From Liolophura sinensis (Eukaryota > Mollusca > Polyplacophora > Chitonida > Chitonidae): a stretch of DNA of 64,000 nucleotides. This document shows, piece by piece, positions 35,202-46,930 of this stretch. The position numbers and the translations under genes were made by a program. Below the pieces are notes generated by a model. It worked only from the letters and a program-made list of their open reading frames with translations. It made no database searches and was not told the DNA's origin. The stretch's first letter is position 1. Each line of letters opens with the position of its first letter. Where the stretch lies: NCBI RefSeq assembly GCF_032854445.1, contig NC_088304.1, positions 12,599,704-12,663,703 on the forward strand. Direction: 5' to 3'.

Positions 35202-38200
35202 GTAAGTTATTTCTGTTTGAGAGGTTCCCGATGTCTGTTTTACATTGTTCAGTTCAAACTGAAAACGTTCTTATTTTTTTTTTTTGACTGACACTCCAGA
35301 AACTTTCACCATATTCTCATTTTTTCAAGTTGTTGCCTAGGTTCAGAAATATATAAAATCAATCATATTCACTACCAACAATACCTTTATAGTTGGCACG
35401 TATCTCCTAATGTATATGAATTGACCGGCCCCGATAACGTAGTTGGTAGAGCGCCCGTCTCGGGAGCGGTAGATCCAGGATCAATCCTGGGTCGAGTCAC
35501 ACCTAAGACATTAAAAGAGGAAGTTGTAACTTGGCGTTCAGCATGAATGCGATAGTACAACGACAGGTTGACCCATACCAGTATAATGGCTCGGTCGGGG
35601 CTGCTTACTTGCCTTCGGTAAGGCGTCTCAGTGAAGCAGCACTAGATAAAAGAGGGGTGGAAATCCGTCCTGCAACAAGGAGGCACATTGCATGCACTCT
35701 AAGAATTCTTTCGTCGTCATATGACTTAAAATTGTTGAGTACGACATTAAACCCCAGGCACTCACTCACTTACTCTATGTATTGTTTTTGGACAATATTG
35801 TCAACCAATGCACTCAAGTCTTGGTCTATACAACAGTGTTCAACACTATCAATTAGAAAAAAGTATTCCAACCACATTTTCTTGGAATCAATGTAGACCT
35901 ACATAAACATCGTAACTATATATTGCTTAAAGCAAGGACTTATTATGGTATAACACGTGTGGCAGGTAACCAAAACCCAAAAGACCATGGGATAGCTTAA
36001 GCTGTTATCCATGATAACGAACGTCTTTCCGTGGAAAACTCGCTGATAGTGGCACATTTTAATTATCACAAAATGTCGTTGTACATATTTTTTGGTTACT
36101 CAAGTCAACAGAGGACCCAAGCAAAACGAGTTATCCTGATCCGAACAACGTTAATGTCGTTTTACCATTTAATTGGCTACTTGAGCTAACAGACGACCCA
36201 CGCAAGACGTGTTATCTTGATCCAAGATACTGCAAAGTGAGCATACATTCAGCCACTAAACCTGAATTAATTGATAAAGTAGTGTTCCAGAAATGTTAAA
36301 ATTTATTTTAAAACGTTTACACGCTAATCGACAAAGTAAATAGCAAACAATCAAGGTATGGCAATGGGAAAATACAAGCAAAAATTTCTGATACCTAACC
36401 AAAGTGTGTCAGCTGTTTTCCGTGTTCAAAGGGCCAGTGTTTCTTTTAGTTTGACGATTAGTCAATTCGATGTTCGTGGACACAAGCGTCGCGTTTCAGC
36501 TGCCCTGCTCGTCTTCGTCTTGCACGTGCGTAAGCATTTGGCCCAGCTGGCTGTACGGACTTAAGGAATTTGCGAACATAGCAGGGCCATTTTATTGATA
36601 GTAGACCCTTTCGTTTGGATTTTGGGAAGATATTTTCGTAATAAATCTGACTTTGCTAAGGAAAAGTATTGCAAATTCACAATATTTTTCTTCAAGCAAT
36701 GATTCTCCCGAGGTGGTTTTCTTGCCTGCTCCCCCTGATATCCTGCCCAACATGTGCTCATTTTGACACGGGCAGCCGTTCTCAGTTCCCAGCTTATAAA
36801 TGTGTGATTCAAAATGCATTAGTTTCACACTTAAACTAACCGCAATATGCAATTTATTGCATCGATATCTGTCTCTCCACTAGAAGAAACCACACTGACC
36901 AACCAGAGCTGATATTTGTTTTGACATGACAGCGCTGGTGATTGGCCAAGCTCATGAGGGCCTTTTCAACATGGCTACTCGCAGTGAATTGTCCGTTGGT
37001 GCCATGTCCCAATGCTGAACATGTTTTTTAAAACTTTACAGAATTTATTTAAGTTTTTTCTTTAATAACTGTGTTCTATATTATTATTTCTTTGTATATA
37101 TAGTGACAGACTTTATGTCGTTTTACCATTTCATTGGTTACTCAAGTCAACAGACGATTAAAGCAAATGGATTATCCTGACTCGAGGTACATTAATGTCG
37201 TTTAATATATTCATTTGTTACTCAAGTCAACAGAGGATCCAAGCAAAAGGGGTTATCCTGATCCGAGCTACTTTAGCGACCCATCGTTACAAGAAAGACT
37301 CTGCTCAAACTACCTCAACAATCTAGATGGATATGGAAACAATCGGAACATTGTCATGGAAATAAAAGGTAATAAAAAGTAAAAAAAATTAACTTTTTAA
37401 AACACCTTGAAATATTTTACCAAAATTCTGCGAGCATCTGAAGGGCCGAAACGTTAGACCCTAGAAATCAAAGAACATGAGTGAAGTTTTAACGCCAGTA
37501 GGCAATATTGCAGCGATATCGTTGTGAGTGGTATTGTACAGATTCTGGAAATCATATGTTAGTGTGTTGTTCGGATTTTTCCGGGAAGGGGAAGGGGCGG
37601 GTTGCAGCAGAGCAGCATAAAGCAATGACCCTGGAAATCTGCCAATGGCCATGGATTTTCACCGGGCTCTACCCGGTTTTCTCCCACCATAATGCTGGTC
37701 GCCATCGTATAAGTGAAATATTCTTGAGTACGGCGTAAACACCAATCAAATCAATAAATAACGGCCTAGGAGCCCCCCACATAGGCTTATCAGGTGCATG
37801 GTTATCTGGATTTTTGTAAGAAATATATCTAATGTATGAGCCAAAACATCATCCAATAAAACTGAACTAATAAGTTACGATAACTTATGATGCACCATTA
37901 TCTATTTTTCTTTTTAGGTCAGTTCTGGCCCAAATGGATGAACACCTCTTTACATGGCGGTGTTTTCCCCAATAACCTAAACGCTGGAGCTGAAATGATC
38001 GCGTTACTGGTAGACGCCGTGTACAACTACACAAAAGGACAAATCCCGGCGTTTTTCGAGGTCATTAACGAGCCAGACACGCTTTACCAATACGTCACGT
38101 GGGACACTGTTATCGCGTTCCACAAAATCGTCGCCGAAAAACTTCACACAAAGCACCCGCTTCTCAAAGTCGGTGGACCGACGAAGACAGGGGCGGTTTC

Positions 38201-39368
38201 CAATTTGGATCAGAAGGATTTCTTTCTCTGGCGACAGATGCGCGATTTCATGAACATGTCGCTGGAACATCTGGATTTCCTGTCCTTCCATCCTTATAAT
38301 TCGCTAAACTCTACTGGGAATTCACATGAGTTTCATGGCATCAACGAAGCTCGCTTGGTCGCTGTGATAGACATGGTAGAAAGCTACGCCAGTCTTTTGC
38401 AAGATGGGAAATCTGTTCCTATCATCACTAGCGAGTACGGTATAGATCGCAGGTTCGTCGATTCGCAAACTCCGACCTCCCTCGTGAGGTGGGCATATGC
38501 CTTCATGCACAATTCCTACATGTTCACTTTCCTGAACCATCGAGGAGTGATGGAACAAGCGGTAGCGTTCCTGCTCGCAGACGTGCCTGTCAACGCCACC
38601 ATTTTTTATCACAACGGTAGCGACACGATCGTAGCAAAGTCTTATCGATTCTGGAAAAATTTCGACGCCAACAACCAATTTCTGAGAGTGGATAGTCAGT
38701 ACAACGGCGAAGAAAGAACGGTTTCTCCGTTAACTCTGTTCAACTCCCAAACTGGTTCCGTTTATGTTCTGTTGAACAATTACATGCAGAAATCGCAAAA
38801 CGTCGAATTAAACTTTTACAAGAACTGGGTCATTCCGTCAACTGCGCAGTCTACTTGTTTGTATCTAGGTCCAAACAGAATTCCAATTTACCACGCAAAC
38901 CAAACCGTTAAACTTTTTGGCAATATCGTGGAAGTACCACCGGAAAGCACGTGCTTCTTTGCCTTATCGACCACCTTTGCATCACGTGACATTGCAATTG
39001 TTCACGAATCTACGGTATACTCCAAAGATATGGTTATTTCCTTTGAAAATCATATCGCTCAAGCTAACATCAAATTACGGGTTATCCACGACCTGGTTTA
39101 CGCTCATCTGCGCTTTGCGGTCAGTACCAGCGACATGTCCGCACCGACTCAACCCACGTCAGTGACCATCAACGGTCATCCGACCCACGACTTGTACGCC
39201 TTGTACGATCCGGACAGGGTCACAGGTGTTACCCAGTGGGAGGTGTACAACTACCAAGTCTCCACTGCAGTACTAAAAACAGGCAATAACACCATCAGAT
39301 TTGTGTTTCCCCAGACTGACGGTAGAGTGTCAACCGTAGCTCTTATTTTTGGAAAAATGAACCCTTAG
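34947..39368 (+). CDS. GHB1: secreted GH86-like agarase/porphyranase-type hydrolase
   Basis: Three exons, 34947-35201, 37236-37368 and 37918-39368 (phases 0 and 1), encode 612 residues. Seen: a hydrophobic N-terminus (LLLVTALSAFI) as a signal peptide of about 24 residues; an opening domain with FETDRWNGHNGLD and GSRTGRW; and a (beta/alpha)8-type core with FEVINEPD (Glu181, expected acid/base), LSFHPYNS and ITSEYG (Glu302, expected nucleophile). A beta-sandwich-like C-terminus ends TVALIFGKMNP. The 121-residue spacing of the two Glu and the SEYG motif fit clan GH-A and best recall GH86, which cleaves agar or porphyran of red algae. The family call is from memory of motifs, so another GH-A family is possible. 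Many Asn-X-Ser/Thr sites fit secretion. A second in-frame ATG lies four codons downstream. It is host DNA: spliceosomal introns, a polyA signal and linkage to VPS13B. It pairs tail-to-tail with GHC1. Confidence 0.82.
35425..35774 (+). mobile_element. SINE family B, full length, in GHB1 intron 1
   Basis: Head CCGGCCCCGATAACGTAGTT, A-box GTTGGTAGAGCGCC, B-box CAGGATCAATCCTGGGTCGA, body TGGCTCGGTCGGGGCTGC and a CACTCACTCACTTACTC tail. It is shared with unit 2 (52644), so it predates the duplication. Confidence 0.88.
36072..37198 (+). repeat. Decoy copies of the GHB1 exon 2 acceptor region
   Basis: An approximately 80-bp module (ATGTCGTT, a T-rich stretch, TACTCAAGTCAACAGAGGA, then GAGTTATCCTGATCCGA) occurs at about 36072-36151, 36152-36231 and 37114-37198, and a fourth time as the true acceptor and first 25 bp of exon 2 (37196-37260). 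The first two could still read DPSKTSYPDP and DPRKTCYLDP but lack the rest of the exon. The arrangement is kept in unit 2. Confidence 0.75.
37236..37368 (+). CDS. GHB1 exon 2 (133 bp)
   Basis: It reads DPSKRGYPDPSYFSDPSLQE then LDGYGNNRNIVMEIK plus one base. The start is set by phase and by the matching exon in GHC1 (DPARRGYPDP). The acceptor is CAACAGAG/GAT; using the upstream AG would break the frame. Confidence 0.82.
37636..37762 (+). mobile_element. SINE family A, tail half, in GHB1 intron 2
   Basis: It runs from TCACCGGGCTCTACCCGG through CCACCATAATGCTGGTCGCC to AATCAAATCAATAAATAA. The copy at 54857 is its duplicate. Confidence 0.85.
37918..39368 (+). CDS. GHB1 exon 3 (catalytic and C-terminal part)
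   Basis: It starts GT-CAG-TTC-TGG (GQFWPKW) after TTTTTAG and runs 482 codons to TAG. It holds both catalytic glutamates and the C-terminal beta-rich domain. Confidence 0.9.
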
Positions 39369-39455
39369 CTCTTAGAGAAAATTGTTTTTGGATGGATGAT
39401 GACATTCAACTTCATCCTGTTTGCCTCCTATTATCTATTTAATGATAAAAATTAA

Positions 39456-39461
39456 AATAAA
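39456..39461 (+). terminator. GHB1 polyadenylation signal
   Basis: AATAAA 88 bp after the GHB1 stop codon, conserved after GHB2 (56678). Confidence 0.7.
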
Positions 39462-39550
39462 CTTCTACAAGTACATCACCGATACTTTATGTTTTGTAAC
39501 CTTGTGTTTATTACAACTGCTTGTTGTAAAAAGGATGAAAAAATTGAGGT

Positions 39551-39612
39551 AAGAGGCTTCTGAGTCAATGCGCCGTGTTGGCGTGCTACCAACCTCGGCC
39601 ACGGAGGCCCCA
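39551..39612 (-). mobile_element. SINE family A head remnant
   Basis: Reversed tRNA-like head only: GCGCCGTGTTGGCGTGCTAC, CTCGGCCACGGAGGCCCC. Shared with unit 2 (56772). Confidence 0.65.
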
Positions 39613-40221
39613 GAGTCCAATATAAAAGACTACAGCATGGAGGGTAAAACCAGAGCAGCTAAGACAGTGTGGGAGTTGGCAAATAGTCCCACATGATTGG
39701 TGAAATACAGCCTCTTGTCAGTATTCACCTTAATTAGGGTTTTACTGTAACTGTTCATGCAAATGCTTAAATAGTAGCAAATTACACGCCACTAATATCA
39801 CAGCAAAGCAGATATGGTAAAAAAAACATGCATTAATGGTAATTTCAAGTTACTATTTATACATCAGTGAATTCCCAGTGTTCCCTTCACTGATAAAAAA
39901 TGATATCTTCACTGGTTCGATATCACTTTTGTTATTACATTTTGCAATTCCGCGCAATATATAGTGCACAAAAAAGCAGAAATTCTTTATGTGCTTAATT
40001 TATGTAAATACCTATATTGCGTTAGCATTAGGCACCTTTGTAGAATGTATAAGTACTTACAGACAGTGTTTAAAACCGTGAAAGTTTTATGAGTGTGGAC
40101 GTGAAGGAAATTGCAGCGCGTATGAATAGAATCAGAAATACGACGAAGATGGCACATTGCTTATTTTTTCACGCATTTATATAGATGCAGAGACAATGTC
40201 AGGATAGAAATAATGAATAGA

Positions 40222-40365
40222 ATATTACACAGCTAAGGTTGAATACCATATATATTGTTCCCTTGAAAGGTAAAAATGATAACCCCCTTAAAGTCTCGTG
40301 GGTTGTCATTTCCACCTCTCACTCCAACAACATTTTTGGTATTCAACCTTCGCTGTGCAATATCC
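40222..40365. repeat. Imperfect 60-bp inverted repeat (hairpin)
   Basis: The left arm (40222-40284, with CACAGCTAAGGTTGAATACC) pairs with the right arm (40304-40365, with GGTATTCAACCTTCGCTGTG) at about 80% over 60 bp with a loop of about 20 bp. It lies between the convergent GHB1 and GHC1 and has a counterpart at 57447-57591. It could be a small MITE or a hairpin RNA. Confidence 0.7.
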
Positions 40366-41157
40366 ACTATTTATTAGACGTCACTGGTGTAGAATTACTA
40401 AAAATGTTGTGTTGCCATTACATTTAATACACAATAACGTTCGGACAATGCAAAGGGAACAGGCGTCGGGAATGCTTTGTTCACTAGGTGTAACCCCGTT
40501 TATGTAGGAATGCAATATGAAACACTACAACATACAGAGCAAAACGACTGGAGCGATGACAGCGTGATAGTTGATAATGGTCACATGTATCACTGGTGAA
40601 GTCCGGCCAAATGTCAGTTTACCTCAGTTAAGGTACCTAAATTACTGGTGAAATTCGGTCACATGTCACTCTACCTGTTAAGGCAACTAAGTATTCACGT
40701 AAGTCATTTCCGCACCTGTACTTCAACTGATTTCTTGATTTCCTCGATTTGCGATTCATAGTTGAAAATACAGCAATTCTTATCCTAATAGAATCTGATG
40801 TAAAACTTCGATTTGTCATAAACAACAATTTGCCTTCTCATGGATTGGGTACCTCATTTCAAAATTAAGATAAAAGATGACAATAATCAGTATATGTGGT
40901 GTTTTTCCTACTTGCAAAAGAAAGAGGTTTACAGTGGGCATTTTACCACCTGTCTCGGACAACTGGAAAATCTTTAATTATCAGCTTTATTTGGTTATCT
41001 TTTTATTTTGATTGCTGTTAAACGTTATTAAACGTCAAGATTTTCCAAAGGAACTTTCCCAAATGTGGTATGCAAACAATCACGTATTCTTGGTGAACGC
41101 CAAGAACCTTTCACCGATAACAGTGTGCAAATATGTTTAATCTCAAGAGCGGTGTAG

Positions 41158-41250
41158 ATTTCTTGTCACCGAGTCCCCACAAATAGTGACAGAGGGGAAA
41201 TCTACAAATTTCCTGTCCAAGCCCGGGATTGAACTCTCGCTGTGCATTGC
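41158..41250 (-). mobile_element. SINE-like family C fragment
   Basis: Reversed piece with a tRNA B-box-like GAGTTCAATCCCGGG and TCACCGAGTCCCCACAAATA. Unit 2 has lost this part. Confidence 0.5.
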
Positions 41251-41382
41251 TGAACCCGCACATATTAACAAACACACACACACGTTTTTATCCAAATTAG
41301 TTTCGTACTTTGTTCCACATCTCGATTTAAACCTAAACCTTAAAATCACAACAAATTATTAAAGAAGGAAAATTTGAAGACT

Positions 41383-41388
41383 TTTATT
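41383..41388 (-). terminator. GHC1 polyadenylation signal
   Basis: AATAAA on the minus strand, 50 bp past the GHC1 stop at 41438. The same spacing is found after GHC2 (59764). Confidence 0.7.
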
Positions 41389-41437
41389 TATGTACAAGCA
41401 CTGGAAAGGCTTTCAAATGGACTAGGTATGGCATCCA

Positions 41438-42909
41438 CTAATGTGTTATTTTATTATCTCTCGTATTCCCAACCACAAGAGCCACGGTAGAAACGCGACC
41501 TTCAGTCTGATCAAACACAAACCCGATCGTGTTGTTACCAGGCTTAAGTACCGTTATAGGAACTTGGTAGTTATACACCTCCCACTTGGTTACACCGGTG
41601 ACTCTGTCTGGATCGTACAAGGTGTAGAAATCTTGGATCGAATGGTTATTAATGGTCACTGATGTGGGTTGACTTTGGGTGGACCTGTCGCTGGTGCTGA
41701 CAGCGAAACGCAATCGAGCGTAAATAAGGTTGGTAATGCTACTGGGTAAATTGATGCTGGTTTGAGCCACATTGCTTTCCAACGATATGACGATGTCTCT
41801 AGAGTACAGGGTTGATTCGTCAACGAATGCAACGTTATCTAAGGGAAAGTTTGCAGAAAATCTCAGGAAACAAGTGCTTTCTGGAGGTAAATATAATAGA
41901 TAGTTTCGGAATGTAACAGTGTGATTGACAAGGATGGGAATTTTGTTCTGATCAAGATACAAGCATTTGGCTTCTGCTGTTTTGGTTTTAATCCAATCCT
42001 GGTAAAAGTTTAACTCCACACCTGTTGATGTTTGAGCGTAGTTATGCAAAAGAACCGTAACAGTTTTGAATGTGGAGTCCGCAACGGCTAACGAAGGGAC
42101 CAATCTCTCTTGGCCATCGTACTGACTTTCCACTCTCAGAAATTGGTCTGTCGTCGTGAAATTCTTCCACAGCCTATAAGCCTTCGTTACGTATTTTTCC
42201 GTCCCGTTCTGGTAGAATAGGCTTCCATTTTCGAAACCAAAGGTGTCGTGACTAAGTATGAAAGCCACGGCTTGCTCCATCACCTCACGGTGGTTCAGGT
42301 ACGTAAACATGTGAGAATTGTGCAAGAAAATGTACGCCCATTCAACCACAGACGCTGGGGTCGCCGGATCGACGTCTACGCCACCTAGACCGTACTCACT
42401 GGTGATCAGTGGGACAACCTTCCCTCTCGTTAGAAGAGCGTAGCTTTCAACCATATCGATTACAGCCACTAGGCGAGCTTCGTTGATACCGTTAATCCGA
42501 TGTTCGTTCTGGCGAGCGTAGAAGCTATTGTAAGGATGGAAGGACAAGAAGTCCATGTGCTCCAACGACATGTTCATGAAATCTCGCATGGCTTTCCAGA
42601 TGGTGAAATTTTTCTGATCCAAATCCGCAACGGCCCCAGTGTACGTTGGTCCGCCAACCTTGAGAAGTGGGTATTTGGCGTGAAGCTTCTGGGCCACGAT
42701 CTTGTGATATTCGATCACCGTATCCCACGTAACATGTTGCCATAAAGTGTCCGGTTCGTTGATAACTTCGAAATAAACGGGTATCCGACCTCCAGTGTAA
42801 TTATTGACAGCGTCTACGAGTAACAGAACCATTTCAGCTCCAGCATCCAGGTTGTTGGGAAACACACCACCATGTTGTGAGGTGTCCATCCACTTTGGCC
42901 AGAACTGCC
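41438..42909 (-). CDS. GHC1 exon 3 (catalytic and C-terminal part)
   Basis: It starts at GG-CAG-TTC-TGG after TTGCAG and runs 489 codons to TAA. All core motifs are intact. Confidence 0.9.
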
Positions 42910-45148
42910 CTGCAACGGGATCATCACGTGAAAATGGTGTTGGATATTAGATCAAAGTCATAGTTCCGTGCAACAACACACCGCATGCTACATCTTTAAT
43001 TTGTTATATTGAACTATTTTCAACATTCCCAATGAATTAATGAATGATTATAGCTTAACGCAACACCGATAAAATTGTAGCCAAATCGCATCATTCCTGA
43101 GGATTACGTGGAACGAAACACTGAATGTTGCCTCTTTAATTCGATTTATTGAGCCATTTTCATCATTCCTGAAGAAATGGATTAATGATTGATTACAATT
43201 TATAACGCAACGCCAATATTTCGGTCATAGCTCATCATTCCTAAAGATAGTTCAATAAAGCCAAATATATTTGCATCATGGAATCTCTGTCGCTTCTCCG
43301 AGTTCTTCGTGTAGGATGTATTTGAGCATGTTTAAAATTGAATTGGAAAGATGAATAGAAATTGTTTTTGGTGGTAATGGGTAAAAATGGTTACATCATG
43401 TGATATTATCACATGTTTGGATATCGAAAGTTAAGACAAATTCTAAAACTAAGTTCTATCGTTGGAAATGGCTATCAGTCTAAATAAACCTCACAAGAGA
43501 GTAAAGATGTAATCATGAAATACAATGACGTAAAATGATGAAGGAGTCCGAATATGGTTTTAGCAAGTAGTTCAAACATTATATCGAAAATTCGTGACAG
43601 TGTTAACCAACACTTGTGTGGTAAAATCGATAAAAAATGTTATTGGAAAGTTATACAAACAAATAAACTATTCAGTAAGAACCTTTAACAAATTCAACTA
43701 TCAATCTTGATTCATTCTTTCACTACTTAAAATACAGGTACATTACTGAATAAAACCATTTGGGCCTCATGAAAACCATTCTATATTAACAAAGTTCATA
43801 TCACATGTAAAATGATTTATTTGTTTCTTTACTTCAGTACCGCATAAAATAATTAGATTAGTGTTTACACCTTATTAACTTTAATAATTTTTTTATAGTA
43901 AAATTGTTTTCAGTACCTTAGTAACGTATGCGACATACCTTTGGTTTCCATGACAATTTTGCGAATGCCTCCATAGCCGTCCAGGTCCATGACATACATG
44001 GAACAAAGCGTCTGCTGAATGTCGGGGTTGTTGAAATAGACTGGGTCTGGATATCCTCTCCTGGCTGGATCCTCTGTACACTGGCAAAACAAAAATAGAA
44101 AAAATGACCGATGTGCTGTCATAAGCTGCAACGCATGCGCATTTCCAGAAACAGACACAGAGATTCTCAGGGCAGTTAATAAGAAAGAAATATACGAGCA
44201 TTTTGATGGACGTCATGCATGCCAACAGTATTTTTCAGTAAATTTATGGTGAAATCAATAACAATCTATCGAACTAGGTGGGAGGAAATTTAAACCCGTT
44301 TTATGGACATAATGCATTGTGTTAAACAAGGTCCACTTTGAATATGTATAGGTTGCCTCTGCTCAATTAGCTTTTCAAAGATTTCGGCTACTGTGAAAGC
44401 GGGTATAATTTTGAACAGGGTGCATTTCCCGATTTACATACTTTATCATTTTCAAAAACATTTCAACCAGATCAAATGAATAAAATGTCAGAAATGCAAT
44501 CTGCTGTTATTATTGGTTATAAATGCAAACAAATCCATGGTTATTGATATGTACAAAAAGAAAAAAAACAACAACAAAAAAGCCCAAATTTGCAATAGAT
44601 AGCTAAGACATATGACAAACATTTTTTGCCACATTGTAGTTAGGTTTTTTCTTAAATGAATGACCCACGTCAAAGGAGAGAATGAATGAAAAACAAAATC
44701 AGTGACCGACAGACTGCCAGGCACCGTGGCCAAAAGATTTCCACGTCGCAGCTATAATAAAATAAGTTGTGGAGTTTAAGCTTTCCTGATCAGTTAATGT
44801 TTTCTGAACGCACATGAATGTCCATATGGCGTGTGAAAAGCATGCTAAAATATGGTTATCACTTCAAGATTCATGTGGAGAGAAAAACAACTCCGACCTT
44901 ACATTGGGGAATATATCACCGTTGAGGTCTGGATTCAGCCATCGGCCAGTTCGGGATCCGATCACATTGTTTCCGGCGATGTAGATGTCCGCATCCAGTC
45001 CGTTGTGACTGTTCCATCGGTCCGTCTCAAACTGGGTGCGGCCACCCTGAGCCAAAATCTGGGGGTAGATCGTTACCGTAGACTGACAGGTTCCATGTGT
45101 AACTAATACCGAAAACAAGACGGTGAAAATTGTTGGAATTGCAAACAT
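41438..45148 (-). CDS. GHC1: secreted GH86-like agarase/porphyranase-type hydrolase
   Basis: Three exons on the minus strand, 45148-44903, 44071-43939 and 42909-41438, encode 616 residues, with the same phases (0, 1) and the same 133-bp middle exon as GHB1. Seen: a signal peptide (MFAIPTIFTVLFSVLVTHGT, cut near residue 21), STVTIYPQILAQGGRTQFET, HNGLD, GSRTGRWLNPD, then FWPKWMDTSQHGGVFPNN. The catalytic motifs are FEVINEPD (Glu178) and ITSEYG (about Glu298), and a beta-rich C-terminus holds the WEVYNYQVP and TVALVVGN segments. It is roughly 60-65% like GHB1 by eye. The role is inferred as hydrolysis of a red-algal galactan outside the cell. It is convergent with GHB1, with stop codons 2.07 kb apart. 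Confidence 0.82.
43939..44071 (-). CDS. GHC1 exon 2 (133 bp)
   Basis: It reads DPARRGYPDPVYFNNPDIQQ, then LDGYGGIRKIVMETK plus one base before GTATGT. The acceptor is ACAGAG/GAT, as in GHB1. Confidence 0.85.
44903..45148 (-). CDS. GHC1 exon 1 (signal peptide)
   Basis: 82 codons to GDIFPN before GTAAGG. The first ATG of the frame opens the signal peptide. Confidence 0.87.
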
Positions 45149-45224
45149 CTCTGTGACGTGTCTTCACCTCTGACCAAGACTTCCGATGATCGAGTTCATA
45201 TATCGCCACAAAAACAGGTGAACT

Positions 45225-45245
45225 CACGTGACAGCGAGTATATAG
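45225..45245 (-). promoter_or_regulatory. Candidate GHC1 core promoter (TATA box and E-box)
   Basis: On the minus strand CTATATAC (45245-45238) lies about 90 bp before the ATG, followed by a CACGTG E-box (45230-45225). Both are unchanged before GHC2 (63626-63606). Confidence 0.4.
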
Positions 45246-46260
45246 GTCTCTAAATGTAGATCAAGTGGGGCCTGTATTTAGGTCGAGTCCTGGATTATAC
45301 AAGTCGTCTGGACTCCGCTTAAAGATCTTACCAGAGATAAGATCACTGAAATAATGTACGTTTAAAGTGAAAGAGTACGCGTAAAATACGTATATGGTAA
45401 TATAATTCGAAACTATATCCAAAATTACATATAAAGAGTCGAAACATCAACGTTTTAGCTATAAATCGTTCAGCTCAAATTCAGTTTGTTTTGTTATTTT
45501 CTGTGAATATGGTACAATAATCCTTTAAAAAATACCTTTCTGTGCACATGTTACCGTTCAAAATCAATATCAACGTTCGTAAAAGTTCGCTTGAAAAATA
45601 AACTTTTAAAATTTTAGAATCATTTTAACAGTATAAATGGTGCAGGTACGTGTAGGAGCGTAGTGTTTACTGAAAGGCCATAATTTTAGTTATTCTTGAG
45701 AAAATTCGATTTGATTTTTTTAGCTAAATTATTTATAAGATGAAGTATAAGTATACTGGACTTCCATGTAATCGACTTTATATTTGTTGGGCTGTAAAAT
45801 GAGCTGTAGATGTTTTCTGACATTCACAAGATAATAAAACAATAGATTAACCTCGTATATACGTATGTTGGTACCCAATGTCAAAGCGAAGCCATTTCTG
45901 TGTGAGGCAAACAGCCCTAACTCAGTAGCCTTAAACCCGTGCAAAGTTAAGGCATTCTGCCCATGCATCCTTTGAAGAAAAAAAAAGATAGTCATTTGAG
46001 TTTTACATATGGCCATTGCTGGAATTACTTCGTATTACATGAAAATGTCATAACTGACTTTACTTAGTACTCGTGCCCTATATAATTCGATGGGCGAAAC
46101 CGAATTACCCAGAGTCCTGACTAGAAGCCGCAGCCGAATTAGAAAGAGTGCTGTGTAATTAGTTAGAAATGAACATATCTGTAAGTGGTTTTCCAGCGCC
46201 ATTACACTTGTTTTCTACTCTTGATCACTGGCCTTTAAGTTGAGAATGCACGTGAAGAAA

Positions 46261-46348
46261 TTTATTTATTTATATGATTAGAGTTTTACGCTGAACTGAA
46301 GAACATTTCACTTACATGATGTTGGCAAGCATTATGGCGGGAGGAAAC
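46261..46348 (-). mobile_element. SINE family A tail fragment
   Basis: Reversed tail: TTTATTTATATGATTAGAG, GAACATTTCACTTACATGAT, AGCATTATGGCGGGAGG. Confidence 0.7.
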
Positions 46349-46473
46349 AATGAAGAAACAAATGCGAAGGCTTTATAGTTTCAAGTATCAAAATGTTGAA
46401 CACTTTTTATCAGATTTTTCCTCTGCACGGCCATGTGCGAAAGGCATGGTGCAATGTGTCAAACCTAAGGTGG

Positions 46474-46930
46474 CCTGTTAGTGCCATTCGAACATTTTTA
46501 GCATTTCCTTCTAACTTAACATGATTCACACAATTTTCTACGTAAATTTATCTTTAAAAAAAACAAAGAATTTAAAGTGTATTTGCAACTGCGAATTAGC
46601 ACAAACGCAAAACACGTTTCAGACAGTGTCAATAAATTTATTCATAAACTTCGATAAACACCGAGAAACTATTCTCCTGGGTGTTAACCGTTTTCTTCAC
46701 GGTGTAAAGGTTTTATTACATTGCCGAAAAAAAACGTTTTTCATTGGTTTTTGTTTTGGAAGTTTACAACTGAATTTAGCAACTTTTCCAAAATATTTTT
46801 GTGTTTGCGTTAATTGCCTTTTTCCACATGCTTTAAATTCTTTGTCCTTAATAATAAGCTTTCAATAGAAAAAGCCTTACACAACTGTAAATGCTTAGAA
46901 ACGTTAAAAGTTTCGAATGGCACTAACAGG
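46474..46930. mobile_element. MITE-like element with 19-bp terminal inverted repeats
   Basis: CCTGTTAGTGCCATTCGAA at 46474-46492 is perfectly inverted at 46912-46930, and weaker pairing continues inward. The 457-bp interior has no transposase. No clear target-site duplication was found, so the superfamily is open. Confidence 0.6.

Larger units (their letters stand above)
32981..45630. repeat. Segmental duplication, unit 1
   Basis: The block from about 32981 to at least 45630 recurs from about 48544 to the end of the window in the same order and orientation: first-exon relic (-), GHB (+), GHC (-), plus shared SINEs at fixed offsets. The offset is 15.6 kb at the left edge, 17.2 kb over GHB and 18.4 kb over GHC. 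The steps come from insertions in unit 2. Coding and non-coding parts are both nearly identical, so the duplication is young. Confidence 0.92.

Noticed and set aside
38004-38678. Minus-strand frames of 95 and 118 codons opposite GHB1 exon 3 (and the like at 55228-55902)
   Set aside because: Shadows of the real coding strand, conserved only because the exon is.
45027-45227. 66-codon frame over GHC1 exon 1 and its promoter (and 63408-63608)
   Set aside because: Overlaps the true signal-peptide exon in another frame and would span the proposed 5' UTR.
46521-46868. 115-codon + frame
   Set aside because: Lies inside the MITE-like element and shows no domain.
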